Source of the DNA: VFMC01 sp046331225
GTDB taxonomy: Bacteria > Actinomycetota > Acidimicrobiia > Acidimicrobiales > Ilumatobacteraceae
Direction of reading: 5' to 3'
Assembly: GCA_046331225.1 (NCBI GenBank)
Contig: JAXLRF010000004.1
Coordinates: 124,001-188,000 of the forward strand
Length of the DNA stretch: 64,000 nucleotides
Shown: positions 8,801 to 17,313 of the stretch, in pieces
Layout of the letters: each line of letters opens with the position of its first letter
Position numbering within the stretch: position 1 is the first letter of the stretch
Position numbers and translations under genes: made by a program
The notes under the pieces: model-generated
The model's input: the letters and a program-made list of their open reading frames with translations, nothing else
The model's database searches: none
What the model was told of the DNA's origin: nothing

Positions 8801-11800
8801 CCGGTGGCGGTGTCGGGGCCGCCGTTGGTGACGGTGATCGTCCAGTTGACGTCGCCGCCGAAGGTGTAGGGGCCGGCGCTGGGGGTCTTGGTGACCGACA
8901 GGTCGGTGCGGCGGATGCGGGCGTTGGCCGTCGCGTCCGGGCCCGTGTAGTCGCCGGTCGCGTTGGCCGAGGCACCGTTCGCGTCCTCGGCGCCGACCAC
9001 CTTGCCGGTGTTGACGTGGTCGTAGGCACCGGTGGTGCCGACGGCGAGGAGCACGGCCTGCGGCACGGCGTCGAACCGGATCGTCACCGTGGCGCCCGGG
9101 GTCAGTGGCTGGCCCGCACCGTTCACCACGTTCGTCCAGTAGAGCGTCGCACCGGCGGTGGCGCAGTCGGGCACACAGGTGGGTTCGGTGGTGGCCGAGC
9201 CGTAGGGCGTGGTGATGCTGGTCGAGCCGGCCTGGTACACCCAGTCGGCCGGCAGGACGTCGGCGAGGTCGACGCCGAACGCCGCGGCCGTGGGCTCGGT
9301 GGCGTTGTTGGTGGCGACGAGCTGCCAGGTGAACGGTGTGCCGGCGCGTGCGTCGGTCGCGTCGCTGACGGCGGTCTTGACGATGGTGACCTCGGGGAAG
9401 CCGACGGTCATGGTGACCGTGTCCGGGGTGACGTCACCGCCGGGGCCGCCCTGGGCGTAGGTGCGCCATTCGGCCGCCGGATCACCCTGCCGTGTGGCGA
9501 GCGGTTCGGCGTAGTAGGCGGACACGTCGGCGGTGTTGACGATGGGCTCGCCGTCGTGCAACGAGGCCGAGCCCGCCAGCTGCGCGGTGTAGGTGATCGT
9601 CACGCTCGAGTTGGCCGCGATCGTGCTGATGTCCCACTGCAGTGCCGGCACGGTGCCGTCGACCACGGTGACCACACCGCTCGACGGCGGCACGGTGACG
9701 TTGACGAGGTCGCTGTCGGGCGAGTCGACGACGCTGATGTCGTACGCCGGCCAGTTGGACGAGTTCGTGATGCGCAGTGTGTACGTGTACGTGGTGCTGC
9801 CGACGTCGGTCTGGCAGGTGTCGTTGTCGCCGATGTTGCCGGGGGTGGCGTCACATGGTGACTGCGAGACGTCCTTGTCGATGCGGATCACGGGCTCGCG
9901 CACGGTGAGGGTGGCCGTCACCGGGCCGACGCTGCGGGTGTAGCCAGCCGGGGCCGGCGGGGTGGCCGGCAGCGACGACACGCTGTTGAGCTGGTTCCAG
10001 TACACCGTGGCTGCGTTGACGAGGGCGTTGCCCGCGGCTACCGCGGTGCCCTCGGGCTCGTAGGTCGAGTCGACCCGCGCCGTGTACGTGAAGCGCACGG
10101 TGCAGGGGTTGCTCGACGGTGCGGCCAGGTCGTCGACGAACCAGCCGAGCGTGGTGGAGCCGTTGGCGTTGGCCGTCTGACCGGGGATCGCCTGCGCGCC
10201 GGCGAGCGACGGGCAGTTGGTCGACACCCCGGTGTAGGCGATCGTGCCGAACGAGAGGAAGTCGACGCCGTCGGGCAGCACGTCGAGCACGGTGAGGTCG
10301 TAGGCGGTGATGCCGGCGGGCACCGTGGCGTCGACGGTGTAGGTGACGGTGTCACCGATCGTCGCCTGGTTGGGGCTGACGCTCTTGGCGATCGATGCGA
10401 GTGGTGCCGAGACGGTGTGCGAGGTGGACGAGGTGTAGGTGGTGCGCTCGCCCGTGACGGTGCCCGACATGCTGGTGGCCGTCGACGTGGCGTTGTTGGT
10501 GAACACCGCGCCGGACACGGTCGGGTCGTCGACGACGACGTCGTAGTGCAAGGTGGCCGAGGCGCCCGGTGCGATCGCGCCGAGCTGGGCCGGCGTGGTC
10601 GTCACGTTCCAGGTGATCGTCCGTCCGGCTGCGCTCCAGATGCCGTTCTCGGGGCCGACGGTGCCGCCGTCGGCCACGGGCACACCGCTGTTCACGACGG
10701 TGACGCCGGCAGGCAGGGTGTCGACGACGACGACGTCGTAGGCCGACGACCGGTTGGTGCCGGTGCCGGCCGCGACGGTGAGGGTGTAGGTGAGCGTGTC
10801 GTTCGGGGCGACGATGTCGTCCGCGTCGTTCTCGTTCTTGGTGAGCGTGATCGACGGTTCGACGACGGTGCCGCTGACCGAGTTGCTGGTGAGGGTGACC
10901 CGCGACGTGCCGATCGCGGGCGCGGGCAGCCACGAGAACGTGGCGTTGTTCGAGATCGCACTGCCGGCCACGGTGCCGCCGGCGTTCGACACGCGCGCGA
11001 CGACGGTGACGACGAGCTGGTCGTCACCCGAGCCGGCGGCGTTCGTGTGGGTGCCCGCGCGGTCGAGGCGGATCGTGCCACCGCTGCCGATCGCCGGCGC
11101 GGTGAGGGTCCAGGCCGGGTCGCCTGCGACCCCGGCGAAGGTCCAGGTGGGCGTGGCCGCGAGCACGAGGTCGGTGTCGAGGACGTCGGTGAACTGCACG
11201 TCGACCACTGAGGTGCCCTCGGGCACGGTGGCCGTCATCGTGTAGGTGAGGAGCTCGCCGGGGGTGGCGCGCTCGGCCGTCGTGGCCGGCGAGGCGTTGC
11301 CCGAGTTGCCGTTGGCGTCGTTGACGCTCGACTGCTGCACCTTGGTGTGCGAGGCACTGCGGATCGTCACGGCGCTCGTGTCGCTGGCCGCGGTGGTGTT
11401 GGGGGTCACGGCCGGGTCGATGTTGTTGGCCGGGTAGTACACGAACGGGGTGTCGGCGGCGTTGGACGGTGCCGTGTACTCACGCACGCCGGCGGTGTTG
11501 GTGTAGGTGCGGGCCGGATCGACGGTGTCGGGCAGGTCGACGGTGTACACGAGCGACACGGGTGCGGTGCCGAGGGTGGTGCCCTGCGTGACCGTCGGGA
11601 TGTCGGCCGCGTCCCAGACGAGCACGCCCGACGAGCACGTCGCGGTGGGCGTCGAGCCGGTGACGTCGGCGCACGAGATGCCGGCCGGCAGCCGGTCCCA
11701 CACCACCGCGTTCGCCGCGTCGACGTTGCCGGTGTTCCAGAGCTTGATCGTGTAGGTGACCGTGTCGCCGCCGGTGCGCGGCCCCGAGGCGTCGTTGGTC

Positions 11801-14184
11801 TTGTCGAGCGACACCTGCGGCTCGGTCCACACGGCGGTCGACTGGTCGCGGTACTGGAAGACCTGTCCCGCGGTGTTGCGGGTGGTCATCTTCATCAGGT
11901 TCGCGTTGATGTCGTAGGCCGCGCCGAGCGAGGGATCGAGGATGCGCGCTGCGATGGTCCAGTGGAACTGCTGACCCGACGGGCCCGAGGGCACCTGGCC
12001 GGAGTTCTCGACCGAGAAGGTGATGACGTCGTCGCCCGCGGTGTTCGCGTTGACGCTGGTGTTGGGCAACGAGTCGGGCGAGCCGCCCGAGGTGACCCGC
12101 CGTGCCGAGTTGGCGACGTACGAGAACTCGGGGGGCAGCAGGTCCTGGATCTGCACGCCGTCGGCGTCGACGTCGGCCGGGAAGGTGGCGCGCAGGTCGA
12201 AGCACACGTAGTCGCCGGGGCCGTAGCCCGTGACCGCGGTGGGGTCGCCGTCGGCCCAGGTGATGCCGACACCGTCGCGGCAGATGTCGCCGACGGTGCC
12301 GTCGGTGAGCCCGCTGCCGGTGGCGAGGGCGCCGGTGCGCTGCGAGACGCGCTTGTCGATGCTCGGGCCGATGCCGTCGATCGACGACGACGAGGTGTCG
12401 AAGTCGAGCAGGCCGTCGGTCTCGGGATCACCGGTGACGGCGTCGATCTCGGGTCGCTTCCAGTCGAGACCCTGCAACGCGACCTGGTTGGTGAGCGAGT
12501 CGAAGTTGAGCACCGGGCGCGAGGCCTCGGGTGCCAGGTTCTCCTGGTAGTGGGTGCGCACCCGCGCCTGGAACACGAGGGTGAGCTCGCTGCTGTGGCC
12601 GAGGGCGGCCAGTTCGGCGACCGTGCTCTGGTCCCAGGTGAGCGTCCAGGTGCCGTCGTTGTTCTCGACGGCCGAGGTGAGCGGCGCGGTGACCGCGCCG
12701 CTGCCCGCGTCGATGGTCGGGTCGGCGCCCGTGCCGCAGTCGCTGTCGGGCGACAGTGCGCTCGCCGCGATCGGGCACAGGCCGTCGGGCAGGGTGTCGG
12801 TGACGACGAGCGCGGTGGTGTCGCGGTACTCGCCGGTCTCGATCGACAAGGTGGTGGTGACGACGGTGCCCTGCACGACCTGACCGGTCATCGACTTGCG
12901 GATGACGAGGTCCTCGGCGGTGACGGTGTCGGTGTCGGTGTCGGTGAGGGTGGGGTTCGAGCCGAACAGCGACGGCCCGACGTAGGTGCCGGTGGCGCTG
13001 AGCGAGTTGGTCACCGACGGCTCGGAGCCGGTCTCCGAGGTGGGCGCGCCCGAGTTGTTGTCGAGGTTGCGGCCCTGGCCGAGCCCGGTGTCGGTGGGCT
13101 TGCCGTTGGGCCACACGTCGGTGTTGGCGCGCAGCGGGACGCCGGCGAGGTAGGTGAGGGTGAGCACGCCGCCCGGGGCGAGGCTCGCGGCGGCGCCGAG
13201 CGCACCCGACGACCACGTGACCCGGGTGGTGCCGTTGGCGAGTGTCGCGACGCTCGAGGGCTGGATGCAGGTGCCGGTCGAGGGACCGGCGGCGAGCGCG
13301 CCCGAGCCGGGGTACTCCTCGGTCTGGGCGCCCGACAGGTGGTTGGTCGGTGCGTCGGTGGTGTGGTCGGCGCCCACGTAGCCGGCGGCACCGTACGACG
13401 AGCAGCCGAGGAACTCGAGGTTGGCCGGGAGGTCGTCGACCACCGTCATGCCGTTGCTGGGCGCGTCGGGGTTGTTGCGCACCCGCAGCGTGTAGACGAC
13501 GGGTTCGCTGCCGTGCACGCCGCGCAGCAACTCCTGCTCGCCGTGGTCGCCGGCGTCCTTCTCGGCGAGGAACGCGCTGATCACGGTGGCGGTGGGACCG
13601 TCGGTGTCGCTGCCGTCGATGTCGGTGGTCGGCTGGCCCGAGCCGTCGAAGTCGGGCATCGCGAACGCATTCGCGCTCACGTACGCGCCACCGGTGGTGC
13701 CGAACGAGGTGCCCACCTGGTTGGTCGCGAGGTTGCCGTCCGGGTTGGTGTCGATCCCGTAGGTGATCGACGTGCACGTGCCGGTGAGCAGGTCGGACAC
13801 GTTCTCCCAGATGAGGGTGGTCTGCCCCACCGTGGGCTGGTCGGCGACGGTGCGCGTCGGGGCGGGGGTGGCGCCGGTGGCGGCGAGGCCGGACGGCACG
13901 ACGTCGCGGAACGACAGGTTGTACCCGTTCGGCTGGCCGGTCGGGTTGCAGGCGCGCAGGGTGACGGTGGTGGTGCCGCCGATCAGGGTGCGGGCGTCGG
14001 CGGTCTTGGTGACCACGATGTTCGGCGACCCGGCGGCGACGGCCGGCAGGCTCACGGGGGCAGCGCCCACGACGAGCGCCGACGACAGGGCCGCGAGCGC
14101 GAGACTCGAGGCGAACAGCCGTTGCCGACGTGCGCGGGCGTGCGCTCGGGCCGTCGCGATGGTGGTCGCTCGCTGTGCGTGCAT
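5812..14184 (-). CDS. Giant LPxTG-anchored surface protein with DUF11 and SdrD B-like repeats
   Basis: This 2790-residue protein has an N-terminal signal sequence: Arg-rich n-region, then SSLALAALSSALVVGAAP and AVAAG near residue 50. Residues to about 1880 are mostly DUF11-type beta-sandwich repeats with recurrent NTA, LPAGV and TYTITV signatures. Five SdrD B-like domains follow (about 1895-2495), each opening S(L/I/V)GD-VW-D-D-DG and closing ADFGY-like. These are Ca-binding, rod-forming modules in staphylococcal Sdr proteins. Two further DUF11 repeats precede LPSTG (about residue 2753), a hydrophobic stretch and RRRR, a sortase signal. No sortase is in the window. The likely role is a long cell-wall stalk or adhesin. 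The frame is intact over 8.4 kb. Confidence 0.92.
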   Translation of the reverse strand: MHAQRATTIATARAHARARRQRLFASSLALAALSSALVVGAAPVSLPAVAAGSPNIVVTKTADARTLIGGTTTVTLRACNPTGQPNGYNLSFRDVVPSGLAATGATPAPTRTVADQPTVGQTTLIWENVSDLLTGTCTSITYGIDTNPDGNLATNQVGTSFGTTGGAYVSANAFAMPDFDGSGQPTTDIDGSDTDGPTATVISAFLAEKDAGDHGEQELLRGVHGSEPVVYTLRVRNNPDAPSNGMTVVDDLPANLEFLGCSSYGAAGYVGADHTTDAPTNHLSGAQTEEYPGSGALAAGPSTGTCIQPSSVATLANGTTRVTWSSGALGAAASLAPGGVLTLTYLAGVPLRANTDVWPNGKPTDTGLGQGRNLDNNSGAPTSETGSEPSVTNSLSATGTYVGPSLFGSNPTLTDTDTDTVTAEDLVIRKSMTGQVVQGTVVTTTLSIETGEYRDTTALVVTDTLPDGLCPIAASALSPDSDCGTGADPTIDAGSGAVTAPLTSAVENNDGTWTLTWDQSTVAELAALGHSSELTLVFQARVRTHYQENLAPEASRPVLNFDSLTNQVALQGLDWKRPEIDAVTGDPETDGLLDFDTSSSSIDGIGPSIDKRVSQRTGALATGSGLTDGTVGDICRDGVGITWADGDPTAVTGYGPGDYVCFDLRATFPADVDADGVQIQDLLPPEFSYVANSARRVTSGGSPDSLPNTSVNANTAGDDVITFSVENSGQVPSGPSGQQFHWTIAARILDPSLGAAYDINANLMKMTTRNTAGQVFQYRDQSTAVWTEPQVSLDKTNDASGPRTGGDTVTYTIKLWNTGNVDAANAVVWDRLPAGISCADVTGSTPTATCSSGVLVWDAADIPTVTQGTTLGTAPVSLVYTVDLPDTVDPARTYTNTAGVREYTAPSNAADTPFVYYPANNIDPAVTPNTTAASDTSAVTIRSASHTKVQQSSVNDANGNSGNASPATTAERATPGELLTYTMTATVPEGTSVVDVQFTDVLDTDLVLAATPTWTFAGVAGDPAWTLTAPAIGSGGTIRLDRAGTHTNAAGSGDDQLVVTVVARVSNAGGTVAGSAISNNATFSWLPAPAIGTSRVTLTSNSVSGTVVEPSITLTKNENDADDIVAPNDTLTYTLTVAAGTGTNRSSAYDVVVVDTLPAGVTVVNSGVPVADGGTVGPENGIWSAAGRTITWNVTTTPAQLGAIAPGASATLHYDVVVDDPTVSGAVFTNNATSTATSMSGTVTGERTTYTSSTSHTVSAPLASIAKSVSPNQATIGDTVTYTVDATVPAGITAYDLTVLDVLPDGVDFLSFGTIAYTGVSTNCPSLAGAQAIPGQTANANGSTTLGWFVDDLAAPSSNPCTVRFTYTARVDSTYEPEGTAVAAGNALVNAATVYWNQLNSVSSLPATPPAPAGYTRSVGPVTATLTVREPVIRIDKDVSQSPCDATPGNIGDNDTCQTDVGSTTYTYTLRITNSSNWPAYDISVVDSPDSDLVNVTVPPSSGVVTVVDGTVPALQWDISTIAANSSVTITYTAQLAGSASLHDGEPIVNTADVSAYYAEPLATRQGDPAAEWRTYAQGGPGGDVTPDTVTMTVGFPEVTIVKTAVSDATDARAGTPFTWQLVATNNATEPTAAAFGVDLADVLPADWVYQAGSTSITTPYGSATTEPTCVPDCATAGATLYWTNVVNGAGQPLTPGATVTIRFDAVPQAVLLAVGTTGAYDHVNTGKVVGAEDANGASANATGDYTGPDATANARIRRTDLSVTKTPSAGPYTFGGDVNWTITVTNGGPDTATGVTLLDALPVGLVYVNTVSATQGSYSGVSGIWTVGSLANGATATLVIRTRLNQIGAITNRAEVRTSNQWDLDSTPQAVADVADEDDDATSTINAVSTSLGDFVWYDVDGDGTADVGEPGIPGVTAQLESAGLDDVFGTSDDFFGPDGVSGGGDDITVTSAVTNGTGFYGFSNLPTGRYRVRIDSTSLPAGMTPTHNDDGVLDHLSSTVTLNSSTGYLLADFGYTGTGSLGDTVWLDQDASGGATQQVGEPGLGGIDVTLVWGGFDGDLSTTTDNVTYPIDTTDGSGHYGFSLLPAGPYRVTIDHTDLPTGTTPTYDLDGIGSADNVTTSLTAAQHRTDVDLSYAGTGSIGDRVWYDRDGDGVSDSGETGFGGIDVTVTWRGPDGLPGGGDDVVFTTTTDSTGTYLVDHLPAGTYTVTVDSADLPAGAVPTFDLDGTGTAHTSDLVLGDAQDRVDADFGYRGVASVGDHVWFDVDGDGTGTPEPGEPGLAGVPVTVTWAGPDASFGTGDDVVITTTTDADGDYLVTDLPFGAIRVQVDTSALPGFAPTFDGDGIGTANQVTLLLTVDDVLTAGVDEANPRSADFAYTGTGSLGDFVWQDLDADGITDVGEPGIDAIDVTVTWAGLDGIAGTADDVVWTTTTVAGTYLVDRLPAGSFTVVVDTADLPTGLVQVSDPDATLDARTSTTLAPAEDRTDADFGYQLQADLSLDKSHTGRFEVGRTGVYSMVVQNAGPASAVTPRLTDTLPAGLTYMSATGTGVTCAANAQLVTCDLPTMAVGANVTITLTVDVGRAAAPSVTNTAQVLSITTDPDLTDNSDRDPTDVPLADLQVAKRLDGTLVRNSTSTYVLDVTNLGPSPSGGPVVVTDELPAGLEFVDAVSTDASCTAAGALVTCRSNGAMAVSQSLSISLHVRVTAASGTAIVNTASVVADPSLGSSAPADPVATNNSSATAAATVSNGLPSTGWARLADFLRSASWVMGLGALAVIVARRRRPTPMI

Positions 14185-14220
14185 TCGGGTCGGCTGCCTT
14201 CCACGGTCGTCCGCCGACGA

Positions 14221-14250
14221 GGGAGCCGGCGCGCTCGGCCGTGCGCTCCC
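14221..14250 (-). promoter_or_regulatory. Leader hairpin upstream of the giant surface-protein gene
   Basis: GGGAGC (14221-14226) pairs with GCTCCC (14245-14250), 37-66 bp upstream of the ATG of the DUF11/SdrD protein on the minus strand. A CTCAAG box (14291-14296 on the minus strand), then 15 bp and CCGATCA, lies further upstream and could be a promoter of the FliA/WhiG type. The 175-bp gap 14185-14359 holds nothing else recognisable. Confidence 0.3.
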
Positions 14251-14359
14251 ATCCGCACGACGGCTGAGTGATCGGTCAGGACCGTCCCGGCTTGAGGGGA
14301 ATCGTCAGGAATCGCTCAAGATCCGCCCCCTCGTGGCCATCAACCCCTGATCGGGGGGG

Positions 14360-15610
14360 TCAGCGAGGGCGGGTGCGCTGGGTGCCGACGAGGATCATCG
14401 CCCCGGCGACCACGAAGCAGGCGAACATGCCGAGCGCGGTCGGGCGGACGGTGCCGTCGAACGCGCCGGTGACGACCCCGCCGATGAGGGCACCTCCCGC
14501 AGTGGTGATCGTGCCGATCACCGCCGAGGCGGTGCCCGCGATGTGCGGCACCGGGGTCATCGCGGCCGTGTTGCAGTTGGGGATCAGGCCCTGCGCCACC
14601 GGCACCACGGTGGCGATCGAGACGGCGAACAACCAGAAGTTCGGCCGACCGCCACCGACGAGCGACACGACGACGAGCACCGAGGCGAGCACCACGCCGG
14701 CGATCGCCATCCGGCGCACCAGCGGCACGACGCCGATGCGGCGCACCAGGCGGGCGTTGTTGAGCGAGCTGAGCGCGAGCAGCACCGCGATCGCGCCGAA
14801 GAACAGCGGGAACCACCCGGCTCGGTCGTACACGTCCTCCAGCACCAGCTCGGAGCCGGCCAGGTACGAGGTCATCACGGCGAACAGGAAGGTGATGGCC
14901 ACCGTGAAACAGACGGTCTGGCGGTTGGTGGCGACGGCACGTACCGCCCCGCCGAGGGCGGCGAAGGTGAAGGGGCGCCGGCGTTCGGGTGGCAACGTCT
15001 CGGGCAAGCGCCGCCAGCCCCACACGATCAGTGCGGTCGCGGCGGTGATCGGCACCCAGAACACGATGCGCCACGGGGCGATCGCGTTGAGCGACGCGCC
15101 GAGGCTCGGTGCCACGATCGGCACCAGCAGGAACACGGCCATGATCATCGACATGAGTCGCGCCATCGCGTCGCCCTCGTACCGGTCGCGGATCATCGCG
15201 AGGCTGAGCGAACGCGGGGCGGCGGCGCCGAGGCCCCACACGAACCGGGCGGTGATCACCCACCCGAACGACGGGGCGAACACCGCCGCCACGCCGGCGA
15301 CGACGTAGAGGCACAGACCGCCGAGGAGCAACGGTCGGCGGCCGTAGCGGTCGGACGCCGGCCCGTACAACCAGGGTCCGGCGGCGAGGCCGAGGAAGAA
15401 GGCGGTGACGATCCACCCGATGCGCGGCGAGTCGGCCGCCATGCCGAACTCGGCCCGCATGTCGGGAAAGGCCGGGAGCATGATGTCGATGGCCATCGCA
15501 CCCATGGCCATGGCCGCGGTGACGAGCGCGATGAACTCGCGCGGGCCTGCCTGTCGGGAGTCGTCGACGGGTGGGGCGGTCCCGGGGTCGGGCGCGATCT
15601 CGGTGGTCAT
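14360..15610 (-). CDS. Bcr/CflA-type multidrug MFS transporter
   Basis: A 416-residue, 12-TM major facilitator protein, most like drug:H+ antiporters of the Bcr/CflA group. The first helix carries MAIDIMLPAFPDM, matching the family's D-x-x-LPA-P signature. Motif A between TM2 and TM3 reads YGPASDRYGRRPLLLGG. WRIVFW and PETLPPERRRP flank the central loop as usual. The ATG at 15610 (MTTEIAPDPG) is chosen; an upstream extension lacks family features. It would export hydrophobic drugs or metabolites from the cytoplasm; substrate unknown. It stands alone, divergent from the next gene, with a weak ACCCC/GGGGT hairpin at 14343-14360 after it. Confidence 0.85.
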   Translation of the reverse strand: MTTEIAPDPGTAPPVDDSRQAGPREFIALVTAAMAMGAMAIDIMLPAFPDMRAEFGMAADSPRIGWIVTAFFLGLAAGPWLYGPASDRYGRRPLLLGGLCLYVVAGVAAVFAPSFGWVITARFVWGLGAAAPRSLSLAMIRDRYEGDAMARLMSMIMAVFLLVPIVAPSLGASLNAIAPWRIVFWVPITAATALIVWGWRRLPETLPPERRRPFTFAALGGAVRAVATNRQTVCFTVAITFLFAVMTSYLAGSELVLEDVYDRAGWFPLFFGAIAVLLALSSLNNARLVRRIGVVPLVRRMAIAGVVLASVLVVVSLVGGGRPNFWLFAVSIATVVPVAQGLIPNCNTAAMTPVPHIAGTASAVIGTITTAGGALIGGVVTGAFDGTVRPTALGMFACFVVAGAMILVGTQRTRPR

Positions 15611-15717
15611 CGGCTCGCCCGGCACATGGGTCCACCCTACGGTTCCGGGCAGGTCGGCGACCGTGCCCGACGAGACCCCGACGAGACCGGACGCAGCCCA
15701 GCTCGTACGATCGGCGC

Positions 15718-16650
15718 ATGGCAGCCGACCCCTCCGACCGCCGTCGAGCCCTGGCGATCGCCTCCGGCGCACTGGTGCTGGCCGCCGTCGTCACCCTGGT
15801 CGCCGTGCTGGTGCTGACCGGCGACGACGACGACGCCACGGTGGCGCCCGCGACGAGCGACACCGCCGCGACGGTGCCCGACACCGCCGCCCCCTCGACC
15901 GAACCCGCGACCACGACGGCGTCGAGCGGACCGGCCACGACCGAGACCGTCGCGCCCACGTCGTCGGCCGCGGCCACGACGACGGCTGCGGTCCCCACCA
16001 CCGGCCCGCTCGGTGAAGCCGAACTGCCCGACGCCGGCGTGTTGTGGTCGACCGAGTTCGACACGCCCGGCACGGCCGTCGACAACGGGATGGTGCTGCC
16101 GTCGTACGGCCCGCACCTCACGCCGCGCGCCGGCGTGGTGTCGAACGGGGCACTGTGGCGCGACCCGGACATGACCGAGTGGGAGGACGTGCTGGTGCGC
16201 GCGCCGGTCGGCCCGCTCGAGGGCGACCGCTACATCGAGGCCGTCGTGACGGTGGCGTCGAACGGGGAGGACGCCCATCCGGCGCTCATGTTCTTCGACG
16301 ACCCGGGCGTGTCCGATCAGGGATGCGCCGGTGGCTCCCTGAGCGACTGGGCCGACGTCGACCCGTGGAACAACATGCAAGAGGGCCGGATCTCGTTCGT
16401 GGTCGACGGCTGCTACGACGACACGACCCACGTGTTCACCGGGGTGATGGGCGAGTACCGCACCTACACGGTGCGCGCCGAGATCCGGGGCGACACGATC
16501 TCGATGCTGCTCGACGGCGAGGAGATCCTGTCGACGACGATCCCGGCCGGGCTGAGCCTGCCCTACGCCGGGCTGCGCCTCGGCCAGTACGGCGAGGACG
16601 GCGGCTACGACCAGTACCGCTTCGAGCGCTTCGAGGTCGGGCTGCTCTGA
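15718..16650 (+). CDS. Membrane-anchored protein with Ser/Thr linker and concanavalin-like beta-sandwich domain
   Basis: A 310-residue protein. Residues 1-11 are basic and residues 12-34 form one membrane segment. A Thr/Ala/Ser-rich linker runs to about 100 (repeated TTA, STEPATTT), then an extracytoplasmic domain. The domain opens LWSTEFDTPGTAVDNGM and closes with YAGLRLGQYGEDGGYDQYRFERFEV, typical of LamG/GH16-like jelly rolls. No glycosidase catalytic motif (ExDxE) was found, so binding rather than hydrolysis is more likely. Two Cys pairs may form disulfides. Its role is unknown; the envelope location follows from topology. Confidence 0.75.
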   Translation: MAADPSDRRRALAIASGALVLAAVVTLVAVLVLTGDDDDATVAPATSDTAATVPDTAAPSTEPATTTASSGPATTETVAPTSSAAATTTAAVPTTGPLGEAELPDAGVLWSTEFDTPGTAVDNGMVLPSYGPHLTPRAGVVSNGALWRDPDMTEWEDVLVRAPVGPLEGDRYIEAVVTVASNGEDAHPALMFFDDPGVSDQGCAGGSLSDWADVDPWNNMQEGRISFVVDGCYDDTTHVFTGVMGEYRTYTVRAEIRGDTISMLLDGEEILSTTIPAGLSLPYAGLRLGQYGEDGGYDQYRFERFEVGLL

Positions 16651-16686
16651 CCGTCGGTCCGGGCCGGTCTGGCTAGCTTGTCGGCC

Positions 16687-17313
16687 GTGCACGGCTGGAA
16701 TCGGTTCCGCTCGACGACGGCGCCGCGATGGGTGCTGGCGCTGAAGGTCGCGCTCGCCGGGCTGCTGCTCACCGGCGCGCTGTTCCCCGACGTCGGCGGG
16801 TTCGCCGGCAAGGGCATGGCGTTCCGGTTGCCGCTGTTCCTCGCGCCCTCGCTGATCGTCCCGATCCACCACGCCGTGCGCCGACGCGCCGAGCCGGATC
16901 GCACCTACCCGTGGGCACTCGACGCCGGGCTCACGATCCCGTTCCTGCTCGACACCCTGGGCAACGCCGTCGGTCTGTACGACTCGGTCGACTCGACCGA
17001 CGACGTGCTGCACGCCCTGAACTGGTGGTTCCTCATGGGCGGCATCACCACGTCGATCGGTTGGAACGCGGTGCGGCGTGCGACGGCGACACCGCGATGG
17101 CTCGTCTGGTTGGCCGGCACGGGCGTGGGCGGCCTCGCGATCATCGGCTGGGAGATCGCGGAGTACGGCGTGATGAAGGCGGGGGTGGGCAACCTGTCGC
17201 TCACCTACGGCGACACGTTGTTCGACCTCGCGCTGTCGTCGATCGGTGGTGCGCTCGGTGCGGGCGCGGTGGTGTGGTCGGTGGCGCGCAGCAGCGAGCG
17301 ATCGAACCCGTAG
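16687..17313 (+). CDS. Polytopic membrane protein (YjdF/DUF2238-like)
   Basis: A protein of about 208 residues with five or six predicted membrane segments (around WVLALKVALAGLLLTGALF, FRLPLFLAPSLIVPIHHAV, ALDAGLTIPFLLDTLGNAVGL, WWFLMGGITTSIG, WLAGTGVGGLAIIGWEIAEYGV, LSSIGGALGAGAVVW). The pattern of DTLGNAVGLYDSVDSTDDVLHALNWW and GWEIAEYGV recalls the YjdF/DUF2238 inner-membrane family; this is a topology-based guess. The start may be GTG 16687 or TTG 16678, and no good ribosome-binding site decides it. Its last 109 bp overlap the convergent ECF ATPase gene, so both 3' ends are used on opposite strands. Confidence 0.65.
   Translation: MHGWNRFRSTTAPRWVLALKVALAGLLLTGALFPDVGGFAGKGMAFRLPLFLAPSLIVPIHHAVRRRAEPDRTYPWALDAGLTIPFLLDTLGNAVGLYDSVDSTDDVLHALNWWFLMGGITTSIGWNAVRRATATPRWLVWLAGTGVGGLAIIGWEIAEYGVMKAGVGNLSLTYGDTLFDLALSSIGGALGAGAVVWSVARSSERSNP

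Noticed and set aside
5599..9861. Very long antisense open frame (1420 codons) opposite the DUF11/SdrD protein
   Set aside because: It mirrors third-position GC bias of the real gene, and its product is a low-complexity Gly/Arg/Val/Asp string with no motifs.
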